Shown here: positions 1-13,275 of the stretch, piece by piece
Numbering within the stretch: the stretch's first letter is position 1
How the letters are laid out: the number at the start of each line of letters is the position of its first letter
Assembly: GCA_017311185.1 (NCBI GenBank)
Contig: JAESUZ010000756.1
Coordinates: 1,798,001 to 1,862,000, forward strand
Source: Proteles cristata cristata
Lineage: Eukaryota; Chordata; Mammalia; Carnivora; Hyaenidae
DNA length: 64,000 nucleotides
Direction: 5' to 3'
Notes under the pieces: model-generated
Database searches by the model: none
The model's input: only the letters and a program-made list of their open reading frames with translations
Told to the model about the DNA's origin: nothing
Position numbers and translations under genes: made by a program

Positions 1-3000
1 ATAGCACCACTCATTTGTCTATGCAGGGTCTATGGCTGCTTCTGCACTACAGTAGCAGAGTCAAATAGTTAGGACAGAAAGACTGTGTAGTCTGAAAAGT
101 CTAAAGTCATTATCATCTGGCCCTTGACCGACAATGTTTGTTGATCTCCATTTTAAAAGAGAACTTGAGAAGGATGTGGGTATTCTACAATCTTCCCTAA
201 AGACACCAAAAACATTTTGTACCTAGAGAAGTGCAGATATCAACTGAATGAGAGGGGCTGGTGACTGTACTGGAATTCTGATAACTGGTTGAACAATGAA
301 CAATAAACACATTTTTCAAAAGGGCATTCACCTGGAATATTCTCAGTGTTTTAGGGGACTGCTAGGGGAGAATCATTCTCAGGTTAAGAGACATTTAAAT
401 ATAAGTGGTAGAATGCTAATTTCTAGTATTCTTTTTTCTGAGAATCTGCTTCATAGATTGTACTTCATACAGTTAAAGTTTGAAGATGAATTCATAGACT
501 CTAATTTATAAAACCTAATTTATAGCTTCTAGATAAAAGCTGTAGTTGGAATCTGATTTTAATTGGGAAGGCACCTCAGTTCTTGGATATGTGACATCTT
601 CTTATACCCAAGGGTATAACTTCCTGTTCCACTTGGGCCTGAGGTGGTAAGTCTTTCTGTCTATATGTCATTTGAAGGCTGAATGAATGACACTCTTGCT
701 AAGAGTCGATGGAACCAGGTCCTCTGTGTCAATGTAAGAGGATCGCTTAACATTTGAGAGGCAGTGTTCTAGTATATAGTCAGATTAGAAGACAAAGCTT
801 CTGTAGCATGTTCAGGTATCAGCGGGACTTGTTGAGGGGTCTATGATCTCAGAACTCTGAAATGGCAGTTAGAATGATCGAGTACTTGCAACTGTCCTTT
901 CAGACCTGGCCCTTTGTTATGTAGGGTAGTCTGGCAAGTGGCCCCAAAGGCCTTGATTGTCTCTGAGACGAGAAGGTCACCAGAGGGACCTTAGGATGGA
1001 AGTGATCCATGGGCAGGCAGTTAGATAGAACCAAGGGCACATGGAACTTCATCAAGAAACACTGAGGCCCGCTGGAAGAAGGGATGTGGCTACAGTGAAG
1101 TGGGTTAGCTAACAATGGAAAGGAGCCCAAGTTACAAATCCAAGGTAAGGGGCTGCAGTGGGAAAGCAATATAATGGTGGATTTGACCAAGGGTGAGGAG
1201 GAGCAAAGGGAAAAGGCCCAGAGGGAAGCAGAATCTACTATATACATTTTGCACGTAGCTTTTGCCACGAATGGCCAACATCTAAAAGCCCTCTGCCCTA
1301 TCATGTTAGCAAGAGAGTAGCTTGGTCATTCCTGACCACACCTTATACTCTTCCTAGCTGTACAACAGAGAGGGCCAGAAGAGCGCCATGGAAGGTACAA
1401 AAGAAAAGAACTTAATTAAAACCAATGTGATCTCCATGTACCCGGGTTTGGACCTTATGACTGCAGTCAGTTTGGAATGAAGCCACAGCTAAAATATCAA
1501 AGGGGGGAGGTGGCTGGATGTAAAATATGAAGTCAGTGCTCAATGTACCCCAGGCCCCCACCAGCCCGCCTCTCCCAGCATCCCAGTCTGAATTCCTCAT
1601 CTTTCACCAAGACCATCCCAAATTATGATTGATGCAAGGACTGCAATAAAACGATACCATAGTTTTAGTCCTTTCCAAAAAGTTAATGAAATCAGGCACA
1701 CTGGCGCAAGTCCACAGGAAAGGAATCAAAGCTGGATACCGTGATCACTGCTTCAAAGAAACCGAGCTGAGTTCAAAAGAAAGAAGGCTGTGGACAAGTA
1801 TTGATGCCATTCTTAAGGATACTGATGGTCGGAACCATGAAGGTATCACTGTTGACAATCTAAGTGTGGGGAAAGTGCTTACTTTATGCCCTACGGAAGA
1901 CTGTTCTTAAATTTTTAGCTTCTATTCTGTCATGTTTCACTGTCTTACACTGTAAGTGAATGGCTTTCAAGTGAAAAAATGTATGCAATTCCCAAGAAGC
2001 TTAAGAAATTTCTAGTTAACTTCTGGAAGAAATAATTTGGGCTGTAGACTCAGAGTATGGAGACGGTCTCCTGGGATTCGTGAATGGAAACATTCAAAGC
2101 CTGAAAAAGTACTGAAAAAGAACAAAGGTCAGAGAGTGGGCTGGGAAGCATTTGGATGTTGTAACTGAATCCTTAGTTCAAGGAGCTGACCTGGAGCAGC
2201 TACTTGGGGCCATGAAGGAAGTGCCTCAGGATTTGAAAGGCCCGGTAGCGTTATTAACCACATCCAAGAATAAAAGTGAAAAATGATACTGGAAAATCCT
2301 GAGGTGTCTCCATCTCCATCACTGATAAGATCTTGGCTCAGGTTCCTCTTCATGGGTCATGAGGCAAAAGGCATCGGCGCCCCACAAAGTCACAATGTGG
2401 CTTTTTACTTGAGTGGGTTCAGGCAGTCAGTCATGCCTCTGTTGCCACAGACAGAAGGACAGCATAAACTTTCTTTTGTCATCTTTTGATGTAATCAAAA
2501 GCACAGTGCTGCTATCGGATCTGCATTCTAGCTGTTATTTTGGTTTGTTGACCCAGAAGTCTCTGCCACTGCCAGTGGAGTGAATCAGAATTGTGTTATC
2601 TGTTTAGCATTAATCATCGTTTTTATGTAGCCATGCCTGCGACTTGTTTTTAAATGCTACTTGCAAGTCCTCTTGGATGTCACTAAAAATTACAAACACG
2701 CAATCAAAAATAACCATCCACTGTTTCCAGGCACTAGAGCCCATGTGCAGTCCACGGGACACAGAGTTCACGTGGCCGGGGTCTACGCAACATTGGAAAG
2801 AAAGGAATGAATGGAGATGCCACGCTGCCCCGAGGTTCCAATTCCTGGAGAAGAATGGACCACCCGGTGGGCCTGGGTCACTAGGCTTGAGAGATTTCAG
2901 TCCCTAAGTCCATGCAGATATGTGCTTCCATATACAGTCACCTACATCACTCAGGTTTAACAAGCAATCTTATTTGCAGTGTTAGCAGGCAATGAGTTGT

Positions 3001-3580
3001 TACTTATTCCTTAGGAACTTGACAAAAAGTGTGATTAAAAAAAGGAATTATATAATTGGTGATATGTCTAAGTGGTCAAACTAATAGACATTGACTTTAT
3101 AATCACGAAATTGCTACGCTTGTAACACTGGCTCATATGTACCATGGAGACCTACATATATGGCTATGATTCGGAGCAGGAAGAGAATGAGAAGAATAAA
3201 CGTAGGAAAGCTGTGGGAATAAGATGAGAAACTTCAGACTGAGGGGACACACGTCAGTGGGCTGGGGGTCCTCAATCATTCTAACAAAGACACACTCTGG
3301 AGGCTGACGTTTTGGAAGGGCCAGAAACAGACTAAGGATCAACCCACTTTTCCTGTGGTTCTTTTTAAGCCAAATCATTATTTACAATAAAAAAAAGATG
3401 CTATCCAACGTTTGTTGAGTATGGGGACTTCTTTTTGAAGTAGAAAATGAGTTCCTAGGGGCAGAATCCTTTTAAAGTATGAAAATGTATCATGGGAAGG
3501 ACCACTGTAAATTGAGTGTTAGGCTTTTAAAGGACTTTGTATTCCATATATGTCAACCTCTGCCTATAACTAAACAGATA

Positions 3581-3801
3581 AGGGGCGCCTGGGTGGCTCA
3601 GGCAGTTAAGCGGTCGACTTTGGCTCAGATTGTGATCTCAGAGTTTATGGGTTCAAGGCCCGCACTGGGTTCTGTGCTGACAGCTTAGGACCGGAGCCTG
3701 TTTCAGATTCTGTGTGTGTCTCTCTCTCCCTGCCCCTTCCCTGCTCATGCTGTGTCTTTTTCTGTCTCTCAAAAATGAATAAATGTTAGAAAAAATGTTT
3801 T
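3581..3801 (+). repeat. CAN-SINE (felid type) with target-site duplication
   Basis: Head GGGGCGCCTGGGTGGCTCAG, CT-rich middle, AAAAATGAATAAATG tail. A 14-bp duplication, TAACTAAACAGATA, flanks it at 3567-3580 and 3802-3815. Confidence 0.95.
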
Positions 3802-4525
3802 AACTAAACAGATAATAGTTTTTGCCCATGGGAAGTGCTTGGTTGGTTTACTCCACAGACCAGACGCAGCCTTTGGGACTTCTATCTGGGTTTTCCCGTA
3901 ACCACAGAGGCCACTCCATGTGGTGTGGGTGGGTCTGCCTCTGTCCTGCCCACAGTGATGGGGTCAGGACTGGGACATGAGGCAAACAGGGCCTGTCAGG
4001 GGATTCCTGAATCCTGAGATGCAGATGGTAGAACAGAGAAGGTTCCTCTTCCTCTGAGACAGTGAGTTTTGAGTATGAAGTAGGTCACTCGGTGATGGGC
4101 AGGGCAACTCTCTGAGGGAGGGCCGGGGAGGCTGAGAAACGGAGACCAAAAGCCAGAGCCCTGACCTCAGCTGTGGCTAAAGCCAGACAACTCTAGAAGT
4201 TTTTTGTTATCTGGGTCAGTTCCTTCCCACTTTTTGCATACATTTGAGTTGAGCTGCTCTTATTTGCAGTGAAAGCAGAGTTCTGAATGTGAATGCCAGG
4301 CCTCACTGGCTAGGGATGGGTCTGCCCTACGCCCCTGCCCTTGGCCTTGGAGAAGGGAGGTGCTGGAAGGAGGCAGGAAGGCAGTAAGAAGCTGCCAGGG
4401 GTCTGAGGCCCTGCACGCTCATTCGCTTGGTTGAAAATCTCTTCCTTTCACTAACCTGTCCTTCGTGTTCGCCTGGAGTCCATTTCAGATACTCCTGAAT
4501 TAAATCACATGAAAGGTACAAAACT

Positions 4526-4744
4526 GTAGGGGCGCCTGGGTGGCTCAGTCAGTTAAGCGTCCACCTTCGGCTCAGGTCACGATCTCACGGTTTGTGGGTT
4601 TGAGCCCCGCGTTGGGCTCTGTGCTGACAGCTAGCTCAGAGTCTGGAGCCTGTTTCAGATTCTGTATCTCACTCTCTTCTCTGCCTCTCCCCTGATCACT
4701 CTGTCTCTCTCTCAGAAATAAATAAAACATAAAAAAAATAAAAA
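4526..4744 (+). repeat. CAN-SINE with target-site duplication
   Basis: Full head and tail. It is flanked by AAAGGTACAAAACT (4512-4525) and a near-identical copy ending at 4758. Confidence 0.94.
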
Positions 4745-5337
4745 AAGGGTACAAAACTAAACAGATGTGCAGGAGGTCATTTAAGAATATTAACACATTT
4801 TGCTACCTTCAGAAGTTATAAGCTATGATTTGGTTTAACGTTTTACTTTGTTGTTAGAGAGTGAGGAGTATTAAACCAATTTTCATTATGTTGGAAAAAT
4901 ATATCAAACCCTTTTTTCCAAGTTAAAAACAATTTAACACATCAAGAGAATTTATCGGGAATTTAAGAAATGGCATAAAGAGAAAAAATTTAGATTTATG
5001 AAAACAAAGTGAATTTCTTGGGAGATGAACTCTGTTAAGGGAAAAGTGTTTTTTAAAGAGACAACTCCTCAAATTGACGATTTTTGCCAAATATTAACCT
5101 CATTTTCATTCTTTGATTTTCCAAGACTTTAACATAGTATATTTTTAAGACAAACAATTTGATTATGTATTTTGAGAAACTCTCGATCTGTGAGTTCATC
5201 CAGGAGTGGCCTGGTCCCAGTGGAAAGATTCATGACAAAGACACACTGATTATTGTTTAAACTCCCCCAAATGCTCACAACTCCTTGTATCAACTATAAT
5301 ATTATGCTGTGCTTTATTCAAAGTATTGCCCTCTCGG

Positions 5338-5361
5338 AAAAAAACAAAACAAAACAAAAAA
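5338..5361. repeat. A-rich (CAAAA)n low-complexity tract
   Basis: AAAAAACAAAACAAAACAAAAAA. No associated element is recognised. Confidence 0.8.
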
Positions 5362-7779
5362 CCCGGAACAAGTTCAGATCTTTGGTTTTAAAGGTATACT
5401 TTCAAACACTTCATTAATTTCCGATTTGAGGCCAGATAATGTAATATGACCACTGCCGTGACTTCCCCCTTCCCATTCTTGACTTTGGATGTTTAATTAT
5501 TCTACTTGCTTCAATGTCTAACTCCATTTGCATAAAGTTTGCAACAGTATCAAATGGAAGGCTTCATGAATTTGTCAATATTATTTTTGGCTTGCTTCAC
5601 GGAAAGCAAACATGCGATGCTAAAAGCACAAAATTTTGAGCAGGGAAATAAGCAAATTGCTCTTACATCTGCATACGACATATTTGTTGGTAAAATATAA
5701 AAGAAAAGAGAGATGGGCGGTTAACGGGATTACTCATCTTACAAAATATTCAGCCCCGGCTGAATTTTCCTAGGCTATGCTGCACAGTGTCAGTTAATCA
5801 TGTTGGAAAGCTGAAGCAACAAAGACTGTTTTGATGACAAATAAGATAGCAAATGAAGCTCAGATACGAATAAAGATTCGAGAGGGAAGTATTTGGGTTC
5901 TTTTTTCATATCTATGTTGAGATGATAACATGTCTGTAGCTTGGTTTCGAATCTACATTCTACCATCGGGTCTGACTTTGTACACATTTTTTGATAATCC
6001 CGGAGACAATGTAGAGTAATGCAAAACTGCCCGTTAATAACTACACAAAAAGTAGCGAACACAGGTACGTGCATCCAATCCAGCCTTACGCAGTCCAGGG
6101 TGGCTATCAGAGAAGGTGGAGTTTTTAGGCAGCAAGGTGACCTATGAGGACCACAGTCAAGTTACACGCGCTGAGCTCAACAGACATCTCGCAGAACGAC
6201 GGTCTTCACTGCTTTCTGGTTCTGCTCTATCCAAGTTTTAGGCCACCCAAGAATGAAACCCAAAACTGAATAAATAGGCAACAACCCCATTTTACAGTGT
6301 GCAAGTTCCACCTTATCCTTTATTGGAGCTTCAGGCAAATCATTAACCTGTTTTGAGTTTGACTTATTTTTATTTTCCATGTCCAGGGGTCGGTCGCCTG
6401 CTCACTCTTGACCCAAACATACTCCTAACACGTATCTCATGGTTATGTATCTCGCCGCCGGTCCTAGGATATAAGTAACGTGAGGGCAAAGACTTTGTCA
6501 CACTTATTTTTTTATTCGTAGTGGCTAACAGTGTGCCTGGAAACACAGATATTTGTTGGACGGGAGAGTAAAGACAGTAAAGAGGAGAAATAAGTCTTAG
6601 TAATTTATTGATAACCAAGGTTGACAGAACATGAGTGGCTGGCTTAGAGGCTGCTTAGAAATTCCTTCCAGGTGGAAGCCTGGATGTGACCAACATTTCA
6701 GGTTCCAGGAATCAGGCTTTTGGTGAAATAAGTTGCGTGAAGCAAACTTACAGAGGGCCTGTTAAATCATCAAAATGCCATTTTATTCATTTATGGACAA
6801 TGTAGGACGTTGCCATTTGGAGAGCCGACGTGGTATGATGGGAAGCGCAACAGATGTGAAACAGGAGGGCACACTGAGGGGCCTCCGTTTTCTCGCTTAT
6901 GCACTGGGGCAGCTGGACCTGATGACCTGTGGCATGATGATTTGCAGAAACACACCGCTGGGGTTTCTCACCGTCTGACCTTGGTTTTAGTAACTATTTT
7001 GAGGTGTTAACGACTCCAGAATCTTGAATGTAGGGCACAGATTTCTTTACTGAACCCCAGATTCAATACCCAGTTGTCCAGGGAGCATCTTCACTTGAAC
7101 TAACAATTAATGCTTCACTCAGTGTGTTCAAAGCTGAATTCATGGTCGTGTGGAAAGCAGGTACCACAGCAGGCCTGAGAATGCCATCCTCACACCTGCT
7201 GACAGGGCTGGGGTCTGGAACCCGGATTTGGGGGGTGGGGGGCTCCTGCCATTCTCTACCTCCTCATGGTGGCCAGCAAGAGTTTACACTGAGCACCTAC
7301 TTTCTTGTTTTTGGAGTCTAGACCTTGGCATGTGCCAGGCCAGGGGGTGCCCATACGGCCAGCCCCCGGAAAAAAACCTGGGCTTGTGTGTCTAACGAGC
7401 TTGCCTGGCCGCCCACACTTCACACGTGCTGTCACAGCTCGGTGCTGGGGGGATGAAACACGTACAGTGTTAATTCCACGGGAAGAGGACTCTTGAGATC
7501 TCACCAGGGCTGGTGTCCTTGGGACTTGACCCCAGGTACCATTTCCCTCTGCGAACCGTGTTTGTGTCCTCTGCTGTCATAAACCACAGCCCTGAGTGTG
7601 ACTATGTGCAGAGTCTGTGACTCTGGCATCTCAAGGAGCCTCTGGTGGTCCTGGGCGTCCCAACAGTTACCTTCCTTCTGAAGCTCTTGGTTAGTCTTTC
7701 AGTGCTTATCTAAGTACGAGACGAACAGACCTACTGGAGGAATGAGTCAGAAGTGTGAGCCCTTCTGGAATCTCTCCTC

Positions 7780-8425
7780 CCCTCACCTGTTCATACAGCC
7801 CAGCACCCGCTTCCCCCTCTCATCAACCTAGACCTCAGCCTTGACCCGTCGCCTTCTCACCAGGTCTTCACGCCCCTAATCTCTCCTCTCTCCACTCCAC
7901 CCTCTTGAGTGATCTTTCAAAAATGTGAACACACTCATGATGTTGCTCTGCCTAAACCCCCAGGTCCCGCAGGATAAAGCGCTGACTCCGAAGCTTCTCC
8001 CCCTCCCCCCATGGACCCCGCCTGACCTGGCTGTTGGCCTTCCTGACCAGTGTCACTGCTCACACTCATTCTGAATCTTGTTGCCTGCGCACACGATCCC
8101 TGTTAGCGCAGGCCGTTAGCGATGCCCCTCATGCCTTGATGCTTTATATTTGCTGCCTTCCTGTCCCCTATCGCCAGGCTAATTTGTCCTCATTCATCAC
8201 AATCAGGCTTAGGCAAGCCCGCGCCCAGCCGGACCTCCCGGGTCAGCCAGCCCTCAGCGCTACCTGCTCTCACAGGGAAAGATCTCTCAGCTTTTCAAGT
8301 GTCTTTATATTTATAAACCGTCACCAAGCCTTTGAACTCCTTGAGTTAGGGGTCCAGGCCTTCGCTGTTTTCTTTGTGCTTTCTCGTGCCCTAGTAACAC
8401 AGCACTTTTCAATAAATATCAAAGG
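7780..8425 (+). repeat. L2 relic
   Basis: CAGGATAAAGCGCTGACTCCGAAGC near the middle, then CTTTGAACTCCTTGAGTTAGGGG and a CAATAAATATCAAA end follow the L2 3' consensus. The part at 8030-8300 is C-rich. The open 152-codon frame here is therefore repeat-derived. Confidence 0.72.
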
Positions 8426-9513
8426 AGTGGATCAGAAAGAAGGCATTTGTGTGGCGGCACAGTGTTGCATCCGTTCAGCTACAACTGCCTAATGAGTCAT
8501 CACTGTTTAGGAAGCATCTAAAGTTTATCTAAAGGAAGAGGATTAGTCAATAGGAGAATCAGCTCGGGCGAGAGAACTCTCCTACCTGGATTCTCTTGGT
8601 GATAACAATAAAATCTTACTCCTCAGCGGCCCCTATATATGTTCTGCTGTGTCCCCCCCCACCGCCGGGGACAATGAATTTAATTCTTCACTATGTAAAT
8701 AGTAAGTTCTGCTAATGTTGAGTTCTTTTGATCAGATTTTTCTGAACTGCTTCCCACAAACTCAGTGCTGTTTATCTTAGAGATGTCCGCTTACTGACCT
8801 TGGCCTGCTTTGCCCTTCATTTAAATCCTAGTGTCTTTCTCCAAGTCTCTACCGTTCCCTCCCTACGTTACATGAAGGATTTGAGTCTGGAACCAAGCAA
8901 GGCCAAAATCTACTGGAAGCACGAACTTCCTCATAAATAAAACTGATGAGTCCCTGGTGCATTATGTAACAGACTGGGGATGAGCCTTCCCTTACCATCT
9001 CGTGGCTGATCTATACGTGCCCACGGGGCAGAGAGCACAGCCGGTCTCCAGTGAAAGGGTTCTAAATGCAATGTCAAGGAGACTGGAGGAGCTGCCCCGG
9101 GACAGGCCAGCCTCCACGCAGTTTGGTCATCAGGAAATACCACCTCTAATCGTTTCCAGGAATGGAGACTACTTAACAAAATGGTAAGGGGAGAGCCTCA
9201 GTACTTAGGAAAGTACCGACCGGTTTTACGACATTGGCATAATTTGGTAGTTGTCTGTTCTCAAGAAAAGAGTAACACTCTTAAATTTTTTATTCTCATT
9301 TTTATAAAACACCAATCAAGAGCCAGTTGAGAAATACAGAGGGTTAACGCTAACAGGGACCAGAGGACATTGTCCCACCTAAGAGGTACAGGGATTTGGT
9401 CTGTAGCAGAGGCAAAGCCTTTAGTACAAAAGTCCCAATTCAGCGTACTCACTACTGTACGGTACAGATTAGCTGTCTTTTGCTTAAAAAAAAAAAAAAA
9501 AAAAAAGTTCCTT

Positions 9514-9713
9514 GGGGGCTCCTGGGTAGTGTTAGTTGGTTAGGCATTTGACTCTTGATTTTGGCTCAGGTCGTGATCTCATAGTTTGTGAGTCTGAGCC
9601 CCATGCTGGGCTCTGAGTGGACAGTGTAGAATCTGAGTGGGATTCTCTCTCTGCCCCCCTCCTATTTGTGCTTTCTCTCTCTCAAAAGAAATAAACATTG
9701 AAAATAAAAATAA
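9514..9713 (+). repeat. Diverged CAN-SINE
   Basis: Older head (GGGGCTCCTGGGTAGTGTTAG), the GACTCTTGATTTTGGCTCAGG variant and a TCTCTCTCAAAAGAAATAAACATTG tail. It directly adjoins an L1 3' end and follows a poly-A run at 9486-9506. Confidence 0.85.
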
Positions 9714-9716
9714 AAA

Positions 9717-10395
9717 TTCCTTTAGAAGTATTGTGTGGGAATGCAAACTGGTGAAGCCCCTCTGGAAAACAGTATGGAGGTTCCTCAAAAAATTAAAAAC
9801 AGAGATACTCTACGACCCAGCAATTGCACTACTAGGTATTTATCCAAAGGATACAGGTGCGCTAATTCAAAGTGTCACATGTACCCCGAAATTTACAGCA
9901 GCATTATCGACAACAGCCAAAATATGGAAAGAGCTCAAATGTCCATCAACTGACCAATGGATAAAGAAGAAGTGGCTTATATATACAATGGAATATTACT
10001 CGGCAATCAAAAAGAATGAAAGCGTGGCATTTGTAACAACGTGGATGGAGCTAGAGTGTCTTATGCTAAGTGAAATAAGTCAGTCAGAGAAAGGCAGATA
10101 TCACATGATTTCACTCATATGTGGAATTTAAGATACAAAACAGATGAAGCTGGGGAAGGGAAGCAAAAATAATATAAAATCAGAAAGGGAGACAAACCAT
10201 AAGAGACTCTTAAATATAGAGAACAACTGGTTGCTGGAGGGGAGGAGGGGGGATGGGCATTAAGGAGGACACTTGCTGGAGCGCCGGGTGTCATATGTAA
10301 GAGATGAATTGCTAAATTCTATTCCTGAAATCATTATTACCCAGTGTGTTAACTAACCTGGATTTAAATGAAACAAACAAACAAAAAAACAAGTA
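9717..10395 (+). mobile_element. 5'-truncated L1 3' end (ORF2 C-terminus and 3' UTR)
   Basis: The plus strand reads as the L1 ORF2 C-terminus: LVKPLWKTVWRFLKKLK, DPAIALLGIYPK, CPSTDQWIKKKWLIYTMEYY and MLSEISQSEKGRYHMISLI. A G-rich 3' UTR (GGAGGGGAGGAGGGGGG at 10237) and an A-rich tail near 10370-10391 follow. It is truncated at the 5' end and is not mobile. The open 164-codon frame here joins SINE and L1 sequence and is not a cellular gene. Confidence 0.92.
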
Positions 10396-11649
10396 TCCTG
10401 AAATGTAGCATATTGGTAAACTGCTATCACATAAGATAGAGCAATAAAACATCCGCCCCTGCTGCACACCTGTATGTGTCCCTCACACAGTGGGCCTGGC
10501 CAGGCCACACCCGGCGAGCCACGCAGTGGGGTCAGGAATCCTCGGAAAGGAGGGGACCAGTGCCTTTTGCAGGCATGGGGTCCGGGCTGTGCCTGAGTCA
10601 CAGTCTTTCCTTCATGGGGGACAAATGATACCTAACCACCCCCCCAAACCATAATTTTCATGATACAGCTCTATCTTGGGGGTTGAATGGACTTCTAGAC
10701 TAATTACCATCTACCATATTGAAAAATGTGCAGAGGTGTAACAGAATCAAAGACTTTTGATGGCTGTCAGCCTGTAGGTCGTCCTTAAAAGCGAGCAAGC
10801 AAACCACAGTTCTGCAAAGATTACCGAAGGAGCTGCTCATAAGGTCACAAATATAGCCTCCACCACCAGTACAGGGGCTCAAAACAGATGTGACAGGACC
10901 CTAGACTCAGTGCTCCCATACTTCCTGCCACTCTGCGAACCCCAACATGGCCCTGACCCTCCTAGAGGGTCAAGCTGCACTAGATACACATCTTTCTTAA
11001 CTTCCTTTGTGAAGCTACTTACATTTCATCCAAATAGCAACGTGGTAAATTACTTTAGTTCTTACCAGGTGCCGAAAAGATATCAAGGAAAGAAACTGAG
11101 ACCCTCGGTCTATAAGCCGTGGGTGTTTGCTGCATGGCAAAGGAGACGAGGATTTTGTGCTCTGTTTTCCTTGCAGATAAGAATATTTCCTGGAGTGTTT
11201 TAATTGAGAAAGATAAGGTAGGAATACATCTTACTGTGTATGGAGGTGTCTACTTTAAGCCTAGAACTCTTTGGTCTTAGAACGCACCAGAGGGGTATCA
11301 TTATTTACGTTTGCCTGCTAATCTGTATGTCTGTTCCAGAAGATGGAGGTTTTCAGCAAAGAACTTGCGGAAGTTTAGCTCTTAATAAAACATAAAAGTT
11401 AGATTGACAGGAGTCAGGATCATGGAAAATAGAAACTGAATAGAAGTCAAGATCTGGTTAGGCAGTGGGTGTGGTCCAGGCGTCATACGATTATTACAGC
11501 TGAGCTGTTTCTTGGTTTTAGAGCTTCCTGGGAACCAAGGCAAAAAGGGGATGACACGCAGGCCTAGGATGTGCCGTGAGAATGCAGTTTCATTCTCCAG
11601 GGGAAGCAGCACAGAAAATGAAGTGAAGAACCTCAAAATGTTATCGTTA

Positions 11650-11775
11650 CTTAGACATTCACTCAGTAACCAGAGCCTACTGCGTGCTAAGTCTGGCATT
11701 TAGGACTCACGGGCGAACAGAAGTGGTTTCTGCCCTCTCAGATCTCATCATAGGACCATGCTCACTGCCTTCGAG
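11650..11775 (-). repeat. L2 relic, antisense
   Basis: TTCACTCAGTAACCAGAGCCTACTGCGTGCTAAG followed by CGAACAGAAGTGGTTTCTGCCCTC matches the reversed L2 3' end pattern. Confidence 0.55.
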
Positions 11776-12320
11776 GGGGAGACCAGCTTGCAGGTCCCCT
11801 TGCTCGGAGCTGTGAGCACTACAACAAAAGTCACCGTGTAAAAGTGTCAAAGGGGCGCACAGAAGTTCCTGAGCCCAGAGGACCCTCTCCTGGGAGCGCT
11901 CTGGAAGGGGCCCTGGGTAAGAGGAGGGTGTCCTGCAGTGGCGAGCTGTTCCATCCAGCACCAGCATCCCTCAAAGGAGTGCACTGTTCCAGAGGAATAG
12001 AGAGAGTGCAGAGTCTCCCAATAATCCTCCAGAAATGCCATTTCCTAAGCATGCCTCTGATAAACAGGCAGCTCATAGTTGAAGGTTCAGATCTCTGGCA
12101 AAGGCATGGGGCGAATTGCTTCTACCATGCCGTGTTCCTAGGCCCGGCAGGTCAGTCAGTGGCTGGTGGGGTCGCTGGTACTGTGAAATCGAGGGGCCAA
12201 ATCAAATCTCTCACTTGACGAGATGACCAATCCATCCCAAAGGTACTGAGGCCAGGCCTCACCTCTGAAAGGCAGGTCTGGACCCAATACAAGCACATGA
12301 ACTAATGGCTGACAGAAATG

Positions 12321-12414
12321 CTAAGATCCACACCATAAGAAGTGGCTCAGAAAACTAGGATCCACACTGTAAGAAGTGGCTCAGAAAACTAGGATCCACA
12401 CTGTAAGAAGTGGC
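12321..12414. repeat. 34-bp minisatellite, about 2.8 copies
   Basis: Tandem units start at 12321, 12355 and 12389 with the core GATCCACACTGTAAGAAGTG. Units 1 and 2 differ at about three positions. The shared parts of units 2 and 3 are identical. It is unrelated to the SINEs. Confidence 0.93.
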
Positions 12415-12586
12415 AAATGTTATTCTGGCTGATATTCAGAGAGATTCGAGGTAAGGGTTTCAACTAGAAAAAGCCACAGGAAAATCTCAACAGATCACAA
12501 TTAAAAGTTTACCTTTTGAGCAACATATAGCCTTCCGCTAACTAGAAAAATTAGTGAAAAGGTTTATCCTGACTTACCGTAATTTT

Positions 12587-12830
12587 TTAAATTTCTTTTT
12601 TAATGCTTATTTATTTTTGCCAGAGAAAGAGAGAGGGAAAGAGAGAGGGGGAGAGAGAGAGAGAGTCAGAGCATGAGTGGGGGAGGGGCAGAGAGAGAGG
12701 GAGACAGAATCGGAAGCAGGCTGTTAGCACAGAGCCTGACGTGGGGCTCGAACTCACCAACTGTGAGATCATGACCTGAGCCGAAACCAAGAGTCAGACG
12801 CCTTAACTGACTGAGCCACCCAGGTGCCCT
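12587..12830 (-). repeat. CAN-SINE (reverse)
   Basis: Reverse-complement SINE ending GAGCCACCCAGGTGCCC with an expanded GA tract. Imperfect duplications CTGACTTACCGTAATTTT (12569-12586) and CTGACCTCCCATAATTTT (12831-12848) flank it. Confidence 0.93.
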
Positions 12831-13064
12831 CTGACCTCCCATAATTTTAAAGACTATATAGAATTAATGAATATCAAGCAGTATGGTTTGGGACACCATC
12901 TGCTCCCATAATGGGATTGGTTTCGGAGTAAATCATTTGAAGCCACTCTTTCTAATTAGATGGTTACCAGAACCAAAGTCACTTTCAGTGACTCCCGGGA
13001 TGTGAAAACAAGACCATACAATCTGTACAAAGATGGTTTAATATTTCTGAGGAGGTAATGCTGG

Positions 13065-13275
13065 GGTTGAATGGTGGTTCTGACAGTCACTAGCTCTTTG
13101 ATTAGGAGAAGCTGCCTGACCTCTCTGTGCCTTGGTTTCCCTGTGTGTAAAACAAAGACAGCGATGTTACCCACCTGGAAAGGACGTGGTGAGCGTTAAA
13201 TGAATCAAAACATACAAATTGCTCAGAAGACGGCCCGGGATTCAGCTGGTGCTCAGTAAATGCTCACTCTGATTA
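13065..13275 (+). repeat. MIR
   Basis: TGACAGTCACTAGCTCTTTG, GAAGCTGCCTGACCTCTCTGTGCCTTGGTTTCCC and GTGCTCAGTAAATGCTCA match the MIR consensus in order. Confidence 0.85.

Noticed and set aside
1686..2490. Gene-like reading frames (71-74 codons) with lysine-rich text such as AQVHRKGIKAGYRD
   Set aside because: I considered a processed pseudogene, but no parent gene could be recognised and the frames shift and stop. It is left as unexplained intronic sequence.
8318..8345. Minus-strand KEFKGLV as a possible end of the MTHFD1L terminal exon (VKGLF)
   Set aside because: The sequence upstream of it does not read as the expected C-terminus, and it lies inside an L2 relic.
8034..8492. 152-codon open frame
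   Set aside because: It falls in an L2 relic and is not a cellular gene.
9637..10131. 164-codon open frame on the plus strand
   Set aside because: It joins the end of a SINE to an L1 ORF2 C-terminus, so it is transposon-derived.
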